Positions 11,566 through 24,200 of a DNA stretch of 64,000 nt are shown here, one piece after another. The translations under genes and the position numbers were made by a program. The stretch's first letter is position 1. Each line of letters opens with the position of its first letter. Source of the stretch: Apiospora phragmitis (taxonomy: Eukaryota; Ascomycota; Sordariomycetes; Amphisphaeriales; Apiosporaceae); assembly GCA_038363925.1 (NCBI GenBank), contig JAQQWL010000015.1:1736001-1800000 (forward strand). Reading direction: 5' to 3'. Below the pieces are notes generated by a model, which saw only the letters and a list, made by a program, of their open reading frames with translations, was not told the DNA's origin and searched no databases.

Positions 11566-14500
11566 CTCTTCTTGATTCTATGTGGCTGTGAGGTTCGGTG
11601 TTGATAGAATTTGGATAATTGACCGAACAAATTCAAGGAGTCGGATGCCACGAAAAGCAATGGCTTAGCTTGGATGAGGTAAGTGCAAAAGGTCGCCGAG
11701 TTGCCAAAGCCTTTTAATCTTATCCTTCGCTCCCTTGTTTTGCTTTCCCACCAGGATGTATTCGAGGGTGAGAATTGAATGCAGGTGGGTAGGAATTCAG
11801 ATTATAAAATTGAAGATTTACCCTCACGGGCAAGCACCAACCAAACCGACCGCTCTCGGCTGCAGTTGGTAGTTAGCTCAATGCGAACAATGGGGTTGTG
11901 TTGGTTGTTTCAGTAGTTGGTTTCTTTGTAATGGGAGGGCCTCGACTGATGATTGCCTAGGCAGTCGACGGTGCAAGTTGAGGTCGGTTTGACTTGAATG
12001 ACGAGGGGATACTCAATACCGGAACAGGTGGACGAGTCGATTTGTGTTGTTGATTTGTGATGCAAGACGGGAGGAGTGAGTGACCTTTGAGCACACGAAA
12101 TGGCGGGACCGATCAGATAATAATGGTGGGCTTTTGCTGAACAATGATGACAGACCGGGTACTGGACCGGGGCTGGCTGAACAGGCCTGGAAATTTCTAA
12201 CCCCCGCTATTACTCCTTTACTTTTTCTTACTGGGTACAACCTGAACATTACCAACGTTATCAGGTTATCAGATCTACTATGTGCAACAAGAGCCTATAG
12301 CGTGTACTGTAGAGGGATATTGTACAGTGCACTGGCAAGCATGACCCTCGCTTCCCGGAGGCTGATTCACGACGAAACATGCCCAATCCCATGACACCCG
12401 CAACTTTTCGCGAATGGACAACAAACAGGCGGCCTCGGAGCCTCAGTGTTTGCACCTGGTCAAACATTCCACATGCCCCAACCAAGCGCATATCATCTAC
12501 CAGAGTCGGTATTACGCTGCTGCGACTTACATTACATACTGTCCAGCACTCCCCGAGCCGAACCGAACCGATTAATTTCTTTCCTGCGGATGGTTAGGTT
12601 GCACAAAGTCGTCCATAGCGTCACAGCAAACAGTCAATCGCGCCTGGTATTCTTCGGTTAGGGTCCTCGGCTCTTGGGTCGGCATACTGTGTGTTGAATG
12701 GTCCCTCAATAGTGTGCAAAAGTGAGCACAGTCGGATGCCGAGATTGCCAAAGTAATCCATTTGCTGGACAAACAAGCGGAGACAACCTCTGGGGTTAAT
12801 AACTGCCCTATGTAGGTATGTATGAATTGCCCTGCACGGGCTCTTGCCACCGGCTACCCAAATCCGCCAATGTCCCCGAAGGCCGCCGTCGGCGCTGCTA
12901 ACCATGGGTTGCCTGATTAGGGCAACATTCTCGAAAGTTGACAGTGTTCTTCGCGCCAAACATCGGACGATATCGGAATCAACCCAATCGCTCTGAAGAG
13001 GAATCCAATTATTGCATTCACAAGATTACACGACATGGCACCATTCTCTCATTCTGTTGGGCTTCTAGAAGCACGATCCCTTCACCCACGGAAGAAATAC
13101 CCTGTGATATTCTCTCAATCGGAAATCCGCAAGGCCCCAAAAGATAGGATGCCCCCGACCGCCAAGCTTGGCAACTGCTAACGATGCACCCCGTAATCAC
13201 GAGATAGCCCAAGATCTGACTAGGGATGCTTTCCGCCCAGCCGGCCACCGATCTTTTATTTTTCTATTCTTCGTAACACACCTGATCTTCTGGTGGCTGG
13301 GTTTCTAATTGATGGTTTATTGACAAACTCTTGATCAAGCTGAAACCAGAAATCATGACAACCTCCCTCGTACGAAGCAGATTGCCCCTTTTCTTGACTC
13401 TCGTACAGTAAGTGTGTACTGTACGGTAGGTGGGCATTGACCATGAGGGTCTCGATACTGCGCATCTGATTAGATTGATAAGATGGGAATCAATCTCCGA
13501 GACCGGCCGCCCCCACACCTTTTGCTGCCCATCACATTAACTTTGGTCACACCAAACCACAAACGCAGCCACTTGCTGATGATTGACTGGGGTCGGACCC
13601 TGTCTTCGCGGATCTGATAACTCTAATGTGGATTTGTCTAGCTTTCTTGATTCCACAAGACATGTCTTATGGGATGTTTCGCTCTTGGTGTGTCTTGGAC
13701 GCGCCGACACGCTGTCCTTGCAGCATGACAGGAGATAATCAAAGTAAGTGCCTTGGCTATGTCCTTGTTGCAAAGATAACTCAGCTCCACGCGCTGATAG
13801 CAGGAAAATGTTCCTATTTTTGCTGAACCAGCGGGATTGCCGCTGCCCGTCTTCTTATGTATAATCATACGGATATCTCGACTCGCCCAGTGGTTCAGCC
13901 AGCTGAGAGAAAATATCCCTGTTCGGTTTGATGCTCCCAGCTCCCCGGACCCGGCCTGATTCCGCGGCAGTCACCCGAAAGAATTAACTCAGGGGTTTAT
14001 CGAACTGACGTTCGCAGTCAACTACCCCCTTGCTGATCAGTTGTCAGGCATACTAATCAGTCCAGTGCTATCATGCATTCGACACACCGCCGAATGGTTG
14101 ATAACAAGAGCCAACTCGCACTACGCACTGCCGGCCATTGATCGGGTCGGCAGGTTTGTGGTCGTACAGCATCCTGCGCACCGAATTCCCTCATCAGCTG
14201 TCTCTATCTCCTCACACAAGCTTCAAGCGGTGAACAGACCACGCGTGTCCACATGTCGTCGGCAAAAATACAGAAAGCCTCGGACAAGCGATTTTCATGC
14301 TGCATAAATGTCTAGTGATATTGGGCGGTCCTCTCAGGCCTCCCAAGTGATCCGTCACATTACAACACGTCCTGGCTGTGGACCATGCTGGGATAAAAGC
14401 TTCAAGGAAAGCACCACTTGGCCAAGGACTTCACCCAAATCTATCGGAAGTACCCAGCGGCGCTGTAAGCACAGAGCCAACGACAAAAGTTCATGCAGGC

Positions 14501-17211
14501 TCGGAAACAACATCGGGCTTTTGGATAGCAGGAGGCGTTGGAGGCCACGTCGAATACCCACGTCGAACAGCGCTGCAGTGTCTAAAGGGCTTCCCCCTAT
14601 ACTGCCGTTTCTGAAAAATTGCCTGCTGCCCATAGGCCCGTTGTTGTCCTTCCAGTGAGTCCCCGGTGGCACGAAGTTGTCGAGTTGATATCTAGCTCGA
14701 CATGTCCATATGCCCCCTGGGAGGCTAGAGGCATCTGCCCTGCAGATTTCTCTCCCGACGTTAAATAATACAACAACAAGAATAGTCCCGTTGTTTGGAT
14801 CCTATATGGAGCAAGTACATGCGCAAAATTTGCTACCCTAGAAGTTGCGCTCCGGCATGCGACGAAACGACAGGGCCTCTATCGCAGCTGTCAATCATCT
14901 GACGTGCTTACACCTCAATATATGTACACCATCATGCTTCGGCATGGCTTGAACTGCGATGACATTTCGCATCACCGATCATGTTATGTCTAGTTGCTAA
15001 CACCTAGCCTCAACGAATTCCTGCCATGTGGAGGCTCCTAACAGGAAAGCAAGGCCACTATTATATTTGGTTACCATCTCTGGGAAGACTGCCAATGGAC
15101 TCGGCCGGGCTGGACGTCGCATTCCAAACCTTTGACGGCATCTTCGCGCAAACCTTAAGATCATACCATTGAGAGTCGTTGATGACTTCGAAAATCGGAG
15201 AATACTATCGCCATTGATCTGAAGATATTCTCTTTCTCATAGATCTACCGTAGCGGGCTAGGCTGGTTTAACTAAACCATCGAACAGCATTTCAGGATTC
15301 TGCCAACGTTGATGTACGGAATAACGCCTCTTCGACCGTCCAATACACGTCTAAATCGAAATCAACATTGAAGGACCTTTCAACGCTTCAGATTTCCAAT
15401 AGCTAGTCCAGCGTTTATTCCAGTGTATAGTTGATCTATGGTTAGTTTGAGCGTTGATTAGGTCCAGCCTTTTCTCCTACGATACCCTTAAGCAATGACG
15501 AGCTGAGTTCGGAAGCTTCTGCTTAGCAGAGCAATCCATTTATTAGGGCCTACCAGCCACACACCCCATTAGGGAGCTGGACCTTGGGAAGATATCAAGC
15601 AAAGCAAGGAAGACACATCGACATCGATCGTCAAGTGCTCATGCTCCTCGATATTGTCACGGTCTCACGTTCAGATCGAATTACCGATATCTCGGTTCCG
15701 TAGCGTCAATTGAAACACCCGCCACTTCATCCTGAACCACGCGGCCTATGTAAAACCCAGACTTCTTTCCAATTCGGTTCCCGAGGCTTGTTCTGGCCGA
15801 AAAATCCGTTGGATGGGGCTGGATAATATTCGGCACTTTAATGGCAACATAGAATCTCGATTTGCGACCAATGGTTTCGCGTCTGCGCAGGGGCCGAGCT
15901 TCCCAAGTCCCAGCACGGTGACTGGAAACAACAGAGGAACATGACGAAACCGACTGTTTTCCCTCCCGAGATCAGTTCGACTCCACCATGAAAGGGTTTC
16001 CTTTCTTGGTGTAGCTGAGTGCTGTGCTGGGCTATGCTACCGAGACAGAGGGAAGGAGGAAAAGAGGCAAGTCGAAGCATCTTCAATTGAGGAGAGCCTG
16101 AGACAAGCGCGGCAAAAGTTGCTCGGCCCAAAATAGAGGAACTGTCACGGGTCTTCGTAAGCTTGGCTTCCAGCTTCCAAAGCTTGGCCTCGAAAGCTTG
16201 CAATGCTTATTCCGGTCTAGCCGTGGGACGTGGCATGCAACAAGAACGTGCTCACGGGGTTACGGGCTTGAATACCCAACTTGGAAAAACAACGGCAAAA
16301 AGCATCGGGGTGACACTGAACAGGCCCTTGACGCTCCAAGCATGGGTGAGTTGCGGTAACTCACGATGCAACTATTCTGGGCGACGATCTCTGCTGAACC
16401 CTGTCCAGAGACATGCCAAGAGATTCAAGACGAGCTTCTGGCGCAGGAGCCTCTGCCGAACGAAACAACAACAGACCTATGGACCCGGCAAAGAAAGTGG
16501 ACGGGTCATACAGGTCACGAAAGCTGACCAGCCGATGCACCATCGCATTCGCTGATTGCCATAGTACTGTAGAACGCAACAAATGGCAGCTGAACTTAGG
16601 TATTATTAAGGTCGAATGGTGAAGCGCCGGCCTGTCCACAGCTCCGGGCCGTGTTGGTGTCCAGCTCAGCGATCTTCTTGGGTTTTCTGCCTCCAGCCGT
16701 CCACTAGCGCATGGAAACTCGCATTGCCGTCGCTGGATCTTTCTTGTTAGTGACAGGCGGCAGACCCTGCCAATTGTTTTAGGCGATTGGAGGAAGTGTG
16801 ATGCGCTCCAGGGCCATGAAGCCATGTATCTGTAGGAGCTAGGATTTCGGAGAACAGGCATCCCGGGTCTTAGCATCCCTGGCTGGCCCGTGTTTCAGAC
16901 CTACACCGCAACGGCAACAGCAGAAACCGAAGCTATGGGCAAAAGCTATGGGTACGGGGTTCCGGCTCCTCCAAGATCCATCCAGCTGCCAGGCTCACAC
17001 GTCGGCCTTGGAATCCGGGTGCAATCCGAGCAGTGTTGCTTTGGACACGCCCAAGCAGCGATGTCTTCAAACAAGATCGACGGGGCATCGCCCATTCATA
17101 TGAGGGATGTTTCCGACTACTGTCTTTTTAGGTTATTTTCGATTCTTCTTCCCTCTCCCTCTATTGCCTTGCCGACTCGACTGCATATACCACTACCTAC
17201 GACTATTACAA

Positions 17212-17216
17212 CCAAT
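17212..17216 (+). promoter_or_regulatory. Candidate CCAAT box upstream of P450
   Basis: CCAAT occurs about 410 bases before the P450 start. It could be a binding site for the HAP/CBC complex. Such short words also occur by chance. Confidence 0.25.
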
Positions 17217-17527
17217 CATTTCCCGAAAAGCCTCTAGATCCGGAAGGCCTTCTTGCCGTGTGGAGTGCCCGACAGAGTCGCATCCACAGATCAGCCACAA
17301 GCTTGTCCTAATCGCCCAATCAACTTATTCAGCTGGAGCGACCCAAGAACCACCGCGTTGGGTAAAGTTCGACAAACGTCAGATGGCATACGGCAACTAG
17401 ATTCGAAATTAGAGCGGCGCGTATCGCGGTGCGCTTCCTCATTCTCGGATCGACATCCCCAGGCTAGCAGCTGGGTGACCTAGTGACAGCTTAGCGGTGT
17501 CAACAACTTACTGCTGCTGCTGTCTGC

Positions 17528-17535
17528 TATATATT
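17528..17535 (+). promoter_or_regulatory. Candidate TATA box of the P450 gene
   Basis: TATATATT lies about 90 bases before the chosen ATG at 17623. Because an upstream in-frame ATG at 17551 would lie within about 20 bases of it, that ATG is probably outside the mRNA. This supports the 17623 start. Confidence 0.45.
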
Positions 17536-17622
17536 ACCGGCACGGGCCTCATGGCGACTGAATCCTGGACCTCCTGGATTTATATCTATTTCCTAAGCTC
17601 GACTTCCTACTTCTCGTTCAAA

Positions 17623-19355
17623 ATGCAGTCACTACGACCATCGCCGCAAATCATGGAGGAGATGCGTATGTCCAATAACGGCACTGGCCCGGAAGCCCTG
17701 CTTCAGTCACCGGAGTCGGAGGGCAGTCATCTTAGCTACTACTTCGCTCTTCTGGTGGCGCTAGTAGTTGCATATCTCTTGCGCCCGAAGACGCAACGAG
17801 CTGTATCGGCACCGTTCTACAAGGCTTCGCGAATGAAATGGATGTTCAGTGCAGACACTTTGGTCCGGGACAGCTATGGCAAGGTGCGAATCGGAATTCG
17901 CTTCACTAGGCTCTCATCATGTTAACAAGCGACAGTTTCGGGATCGCATCTACAACATCAAGGCTACGGAAGGATTGAGGACCCTGATCCCAGTTTCTCT
18001 GATCAGCGAACTGAAGGGACTTCCTGAGGATCACCTGAGCGCTCAGGAGGCCATTAAAGAGGTACAAACGAGCAGCCAAAATATCGCCATCACGTTACTA
18101 ACTATTCCAGGCCATGCTCCTCGACTACACCAACTTCGGCCCAGGCGATCATACGAACACATTCCTGTTCTTGATGAAGACAAAATTAAGCCAGAAGCTT
18201 ACCCGGTTCATTCCTCGCCAAAAATCGGAACTCGACTTCATCGTTGGACAGGAATTCCCGGAATGCAAAGGTACTTACTTACATACCTTAAAAACAACAT
18301 CAACTCTGCATGTAATACTTACAAGGTTCGCAGACTGGACGCCGATGAAATTACAGCCTTTTATGCTGAGGGTGATTGCAAGGCTCAGCGGCAGCATCTT
18401 CGTTGGTTCGGAGCTCAGTCGCACGGAGGAGTGGATGGAGACGAGCGTTACTTACGCCATCCACGTGTTCATCGCCGTGGTGAAACTACAATTCTTCCCC
18501 ACGTGGATGCGGCCCGTTGCCAGGTATCTTGTCTCGGAATTAGGCCAAAGTTCGCGGGATCTCGCCAGGGGAGAGGCGATGCTGAAGCCTATCATCGAGG
18601 AAAGGCTACAGAACGAGGAGCTGGACCCGGGATGCAGTCAACCGGATGACTTCACCCAGTGGCTGATCGACTCGCTCCCGGAAGACCAGAAGCGAGACTA
18701 CCGCGCTCAGGTGCAAGTGCAGCTCGCCCTCAGCGCCGCGTCCATCCACACGACCAGCAACGCCGTGACGGATTGCTTCTACGACCTCGCCGCGCACCCC
18801 GAGTACCAGGAGATCCTGCGCGAGGAGGCGCACCAGGTCCTCGTGCAGGACGGCGGCTGGGACAAGAAGGACAGCCTGGCGAAGCTGCAGAAGCTCGACA
18901 GCTTCATGAAAGAGTCGCAGCGCCTGGCCGGCAACGTCACGACCTTCATCCGCAAGGTGGTCAAGCCCATCGACCTCTCGGACGGCACCCACCTGCCGGC
19001 GGGCACGAACCTGCTGGCGCCGCTCTGCGGCATCAGCCGCGACGAGCGCTACTTCCCCGAGCCCGAGGTCTTCGACGGGCTCCGCTTCTGGAAGCTGCGG
19101 CAGCGGTCGGCCGACGCGGCCAACCGGTGGCAGTACACCAGCATCACGCAGTCGAACCTCGACTTCGGGCTCGGCAAGCACGCCTGTCCGGGCCGCTTCC
19201 TCGCCGGCAACGAGATCAAGCTCATCCTGGCCAATTTTGTCCTCAACTACGACATCAAGCTCAAGGACGGCGAAGGCCGGCCCGAGCCCATGATGTTCAT
19301 GATGAGCAAGAGCCCGAATCAGAAGGCCGAGATCATGTTCCGACGACGGACTTGA
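17623..19355 (+). CDS. Cytochrome P450 monooxygenase (ent-kaurene-oxidase-like type), four exons
   Basis: Exons are 17623-17883, 17936-18061, 18111-18270 and 18334-19355, giving 522 aa, normal for microsomal P450s. Residues near 30-58 hold one hydrophobic anchor (YYFALLVALVVAYLL). After it come KFRDRIYNIK and, created by the third splice, the DWTP block typical of fungal ent-kaurene-oxidase-like P450s. The I-helix reads SIHTTS where AGxDTT is usual. The K-helix ExxR is ESQR and the PERF-like block is FDGLRFW. The heme loop is FGLGKHACPGR with Cys about 467. The protein would insert one oxygen atom into a hydrophobic substrate at the ER, with electrons from a P450 reductase. No terpene, polyketide or peptide synthase is in the window, so the substrate is unknown. 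The reading frame is intact. Confidence 0.94.
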
Positions 19356-21240
19356 ACTGAACTGAAACGAGATGATCGAGGCGCATTGAGACGTCAAGTC
19401 ATCGCGACATGTGGTAAAAGCACGGCCATAACTTGATATTTCAATGCATCAAAAAATAGTCTTGAAGGGACAGACAGATACGAGCGAGCGGAAATACTAT
19501 GATACCCACCAATATAGAGGATACGCGTTCGATTATTATTGTCAACTCTCGGGGGCCTGGAGCTTCCGGCAGTATGCCTTGATACGGAGACAATGAGAAC
19601 GGCGAAAAGTTACGAGGGAAACCCAAAGACTAGTCGGATCAGGCAGAGTGTTGTAGTACTTGCACATATATCATTCTCGGCTATAATCATCATAGTTGAT
19701 GAGAGAGCCTTACTGGGAGGGCTTTGGGGGTTGGCATACCCTTCTGCATATAGGACTTGGTTCGGTGATGTACATACATATCATCACGTACATTCAGGCG
19801 TTCTGGACACACAGCATACAATTAGCATAGCATACTCGGCGGCGTTCTCGGCAACGGATTGGGGAAAGGGAGGCTTAGGATACGGGCCAACTCCAAATCG
19901 TATCTACACAATGAGAATAAATTCCAAAACAAATAACCCCAACAATCGCATGTTTGCATTCAGTGTAGGGCGAATTTTATGTTCATACGCAGCAGCCCTG
20001 GTTGGATGCTTTCTCTCTCCACCTCATTAGCGAAGTACGAGACGGACTCCACTAAACAAGTCACGGAACAACGTATGAGCAAACAGATTCCTTGCGATGT
20101 GAGTATTTCCATTATCATGCGGGAAAGACTGGGGGTATCTCTAATAACGCAAATGCGCTCGCAGAATGGTAGTAGTATAGTAAGTAGGGAGAGTCCCGCC
20201 CGAGCAGGACCACCCCCTCTTCCAAAGACCGTCAAAAAGTCAATCGTGCCTCATAGCAAGTCATTGATTCCATCATAAAAGTGTCCGTCCAGCGAATGTT
20301 TGGTTGGTTGGTTGAAGAAAGACACTTTTCTCCTTCCCCTCTCCTCTAGTATCCAGCACGCTCTCTTTCTCTCTTTCTCTCTTTTTCTCTTTTTCTCTTT
20401 CTCTCCCCAACTAATCCATCGCTTCCAGAGCCCTCCACACGCCTCTCCTCAATAAAATTAAAATCCCCGAGCCTCCCAAAAGTACCGATCCCTAGGAAAG
20501 ACATCGACAAGTAAGTATTGCCCTCTCTTTTCCTTCCGAAGAAGAAAGGCGAAAACCAAGTCGAGGTCCGGAAGGCCCGTTCCCGCCGGTATATCTTCCC
20601 GTATGTGTATATACCCATTAATAATAGAGCGTTGCCAACCAGTGAAACCGCCAAAAGAAAAGTAGAAAAACAGTATGCATGTGCTGAATCGAAATGTTTG
20701 TTTGTGGGTTGATGTCTGTTCGCCCGGTGAAGGAGGGCTGGACTCGATCGATGGAAAGCCAAAAGATCGCAAGTAAAGCCCGTGATGCTTTTGTTCTCTA
20801 GATCCATGCGAGGATCCTGGTCTGTTCCAGATGGGACTCTGAGTCCCCCCTCTTCGCTTCTTGGGAAGCTTGTTATTGCTGTTGTAATCTTTTCGGTACC
20901 TGCCCATCTAAAAAGGGGTGGTATGGTGTGATGATGATGTATGATCCAATGCGGGCTCGCGCCCTGGTAAAATCTTGGTTGTAAAATGCCCACTTGTGTA
21001 AGGTTCCTGCGCAATGCTATGCCATAGAAAAGAAATCCAAAGGGGATAAGTTAGCCGCCCCTGGTGGGGAGGATAGGGGGGCTGTTTTGTACAAGAGGTG
21101 ATGCATAAAACCAAAGAGCGAAATCCTTTCGCAGCTTCTCTTTCGGGGGTGTTAACAAGAAAAATGAATGACGATCGATCCGAATCATCCAAGTAAAACC
21201 CAGGTGTAGATTTTGTAGATAGGTGGAATGGCCAAGACAA
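19356..21240. other. Intergenic between convergent P450 and methyltransferase gene
   Basis: Both genes end toward this interval, so it is mostly 3' flank. A pyrimidine-rich (CTTT/CTCT)n tract lies at about 20331-20406. The 222-codon minus-strand ORF over 20346-21014 is low in complexity and has no domain. No gene supported. Confidence 0.55.
20331..20406. repeat. Polypyrimidine (CT-rich) tract
   Basis: The + strand is almost pure C/T for about 75 bases with CTCTTT and CTTTTT units. It is purine-rich on the other strand. Confidence 0.8.
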
Positions 21241-24200
21241 TTATATGCTGGAGACGCGGGTTCGCGTCTCGGGGATCCTCGCGTGGCAGACCATCAGCTT
21301 CAAGCTCGTTCCCCAATCCTCGCATTCCGCGAGCAAGGCCTTGTCGTTCCAGATGCTGTTTTTCGACGGCGCCGCCGACTCGTAGAGCCGGTTGTACCAC
21401 CATCGCCCGACCTTGGCCACCATCTTGGTGATGTTCTCGTCGCCCATCTCCGTCTCGTCGTTCATCATCTCCGCCAGGCTACGCTCATCCTTCTTCTTCG
21501 TACGCTTGCCGCCGCCTTCGGCAGGCGGCGCGATATTGGAGGAGACGGCGCTGGCGACTGGCACGCCGACACGGCAGGTCTTGGCTTCGCCGAAGCCCTT
21601 CTTGGCCAGCAGACGCAAGATAAGATCAGCTGAGCTGCTCAGGTTGTAGTCCGGATGTTGCATGTTAACCCTCTCCTTCAAGCGTCTGACCGCGCGTCTG
21701 GTGCGATTTCCCATGTTCACCATATCGACATCAAGAATGGACAATTCGATGTAGCCGCCGGGCTTCAGAACTCGCCGCGCCTCGGAGATGATATTCCGGT
21801 AGTGAGACTCGGGAGCTGCCGACGGAAAGCGGAACACTACCGTGGTGAAACTGTCGGGGCCAAAGGGGAGTTTGTCCTTGTAGGAGAGATACTGGATCTG
21901 GTGATGGTTTGGCGGAGACAAGGGAACGACGTGGGTGACCGATTCTCAGGAGAGATAGGTGCTCTGGGAGAGAGGTTGAAAAACGTGGCTGCGGGGTACG
22001 TCTCAGCTGCATAGAAAGACCAATCATCATTGCCTAGCCCATCAAGCACCAGGATGGAGTGGCGCTTGAGTGATCCTACCTCAGGGATAAGCTCCTCGCG
22101 GGCAGGACTGAAAAGGACATGGCCGAAACTGAGCCATTTGCTAACAGTCATGGATCCAACACGGAGGTTGACCTGAGAAAAGGGGGGTTTCTTCGCTTGA
22201 GCAACTGCTATCTGACATTCGAACCGCTCGCGCCAAGTCGGCTTTCTCTGACGAGATACTGGTGCGCTCTGGTGTATTTGCTGCAGGCTGGCTCGACTCC
22301 ACACTGTTTTTTCTATCACCATAACCCGATACAAATTCAGAGACTGAAAATGGTGTAGCTGGAGGATCTGATGGGAATCGGAACGCTGCATTCAGTCTCG
22401 CTGTCATGTCGGCGCTGTAATGGCTCGAATTTGTCGCCGCCTTGACAGTATCGACGGAGTCTCGGGCGGGCTTCTCTTGTTGACTGGGTCCTTGCACATT
22501 GATGGTAGGTGATTCCAGAGGCTTGGTCATCCTCTTCGCCAGTTTCGATTCGTAGGTCTCCAGATGAAATGGGATACCTCGAGAAGATATGGCAGATGGT
22601 GGGACATCCCCCAATAGGTCGTTGTACTCATCCCAAATCTCATCCTCGGCAAGGGACTCCCTTGGCTCTGGGGCTACCGTATTCTGGTAGGCATAAGCAA
22701 GGATGCCGGAGCCGCTAGAGGTTGTGTCCGTGGCGAAGTCTGAATCCTTGCGAGGCGGGAATTCCAGGAACTCCGACGCCTGAGCGGGCGGTTGATGGTT
22801 AGGAGATCCGCTCTCAGCCGTGGCTGTGGTCGATCCATCAGGCAGGAGCTCAGGTGTTGCTGGTCTTGGTGGGCTGGGTCCTTTGGCAACCGAGTCCTGG
22901 TCTACAACATCAGCCCCAAATGGAGGATGCTGCAAACTGACCCTGTGAAACGGACGGGAGAAACTCTTCGGGGACGTCTGCTCCGGTCGGGTGTTGACTA
23001 CCTTCGGTATGCGACCAACTTGCGGCAACCGACTTGGTCGGGCTGTGGTTGTTTCCGATGGTCTTCGTGCAGAGACAACTGGCTTGGCAAGAGGCTTTAC
23101 TTGCTCTGGCTCCACGACAGCCCTGGTCTTCTCTTGCACCGGCGGCCCGCGAGAATTGGCTCTACGTCTGGGCAGACTTTCGGCTACCTGGCTACTGGTA
23201 GATGGCCTCCGTTCGTTTCTTTGTACCATTGATGGCGGAGGGGGCAGTACCTCTGCTTCTCTGAGGATTGCAGTCATGTCTTGTGGGCTAGTATCCTCCT
23301 GTTCCGATGAGTCCATTATGGCATAGAATGGCACTGGTTTGCTTTGAACAGGTTTGACTGTTGCAGAAACTTTGGCAGCCTCGTCTTTCTTCTGCTTCTT
23401 CTCACTCGTGCTGGTCTTATCCTGGGATCTGCTGAACAAATTCCATTTGCGCGGGGACTTGACGCGCTTCGTCAACTTCTTGGGTCCTGTTGGGGCTCCC
23501 ACACGTCCACGAACTGGCTCTGGTTGCGGCTCCGCGAGCGAATCATCCGTGAAAATTGTCGTGTCGATGCTGCCAAGTGAAGGAGGTGCAGCACTCCGGG
23601 TCACTATGGGCTTCGGCAATCGCAGAGGCTCTTGGTCAGGCGAGGAGCGCAGCCGCTGTACCGAGCGTCGATAAGCAAGGGTTGATTTCATTGCCAAAGC
23701 TTCCGAATCACTACTATCCGATGGACGGCGGGATTGAACTGAGCGACGGGGGAACGCAGACGGCCAGAGAGTGTTCCTTGGTTCATCTCTGGACGACAGG
23801 GATGCGGAAGAAGGATTGCGAGAATCGAGGCTTGGTCGTTGCAACAGCTGGCTTTGGTTGCTCTCCGTGCGGCTCAAATCCGAACTCGTGTTTCGGTTCT
23901 CGATGATCTCGCCTCCAGCAATAACCACTGGGTTCATGCGCTCAAGCAGGAAGGGATCCGTGGACTGGGCGCTAGCCAGGCTTTCCGAAGATGACACACC
24001 GCCACCGAATCCTCGGGGAGGGTTCCCCATATTGCTGCTACGTCTTCTCATAGTGCCGATTCTGCCGTAGCCTTCATGGCCTGTACCAGCTGCAGGGCCT
24101 TTTCGGGAAAGCTTGTCTTTCTTATCTATTTGGGGGACGCTCGTATCGGTCTTTGTTCGCCTCCCGAACAACCCGAATCGGCTTCTGAATGCTGAAACGC

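Larger units (their letters stand above)
11566..17622. other. About 6 kb gene-poor interval between divergent genes
   Basis: This separates the divergently transcribed flavin reductase and P450. ORFs are short (up to 171 codons), overlap on both strands and show no domain. The right end holds the P450 promoter. I see no terminal inverted repeats or transposase fragments. A long regulatory region, non-coding RNA or decayed repeat cannot be excluded by eye. Confidence 0.5.

Noticed and set aside
16361..16876. 171-codon minus-strand ORF
   Set aside because: No domain, unusual composition, and short ORFs in other frames overlap it.
17551..17622. Upstream in-frame ATG of the P450 gene
   Set aside because: It sits about 16 bases after a TATA-like box, so it is probably untranscribed; starting at 17623 gives a normal P450 N-terminus.
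18606..19397. 263-codon minus-strand ORF opposite the P450 last exon
   Set aside because: It is antisense to a clear P450 exon; high GC at third positions of the true gene removes stops on the other strand.
20346..21014. 222-codon minus-strand ORF
   Set aside because: It ends in Arg/Glu repeats translated from a CT-rich simple tract; no supporting features.
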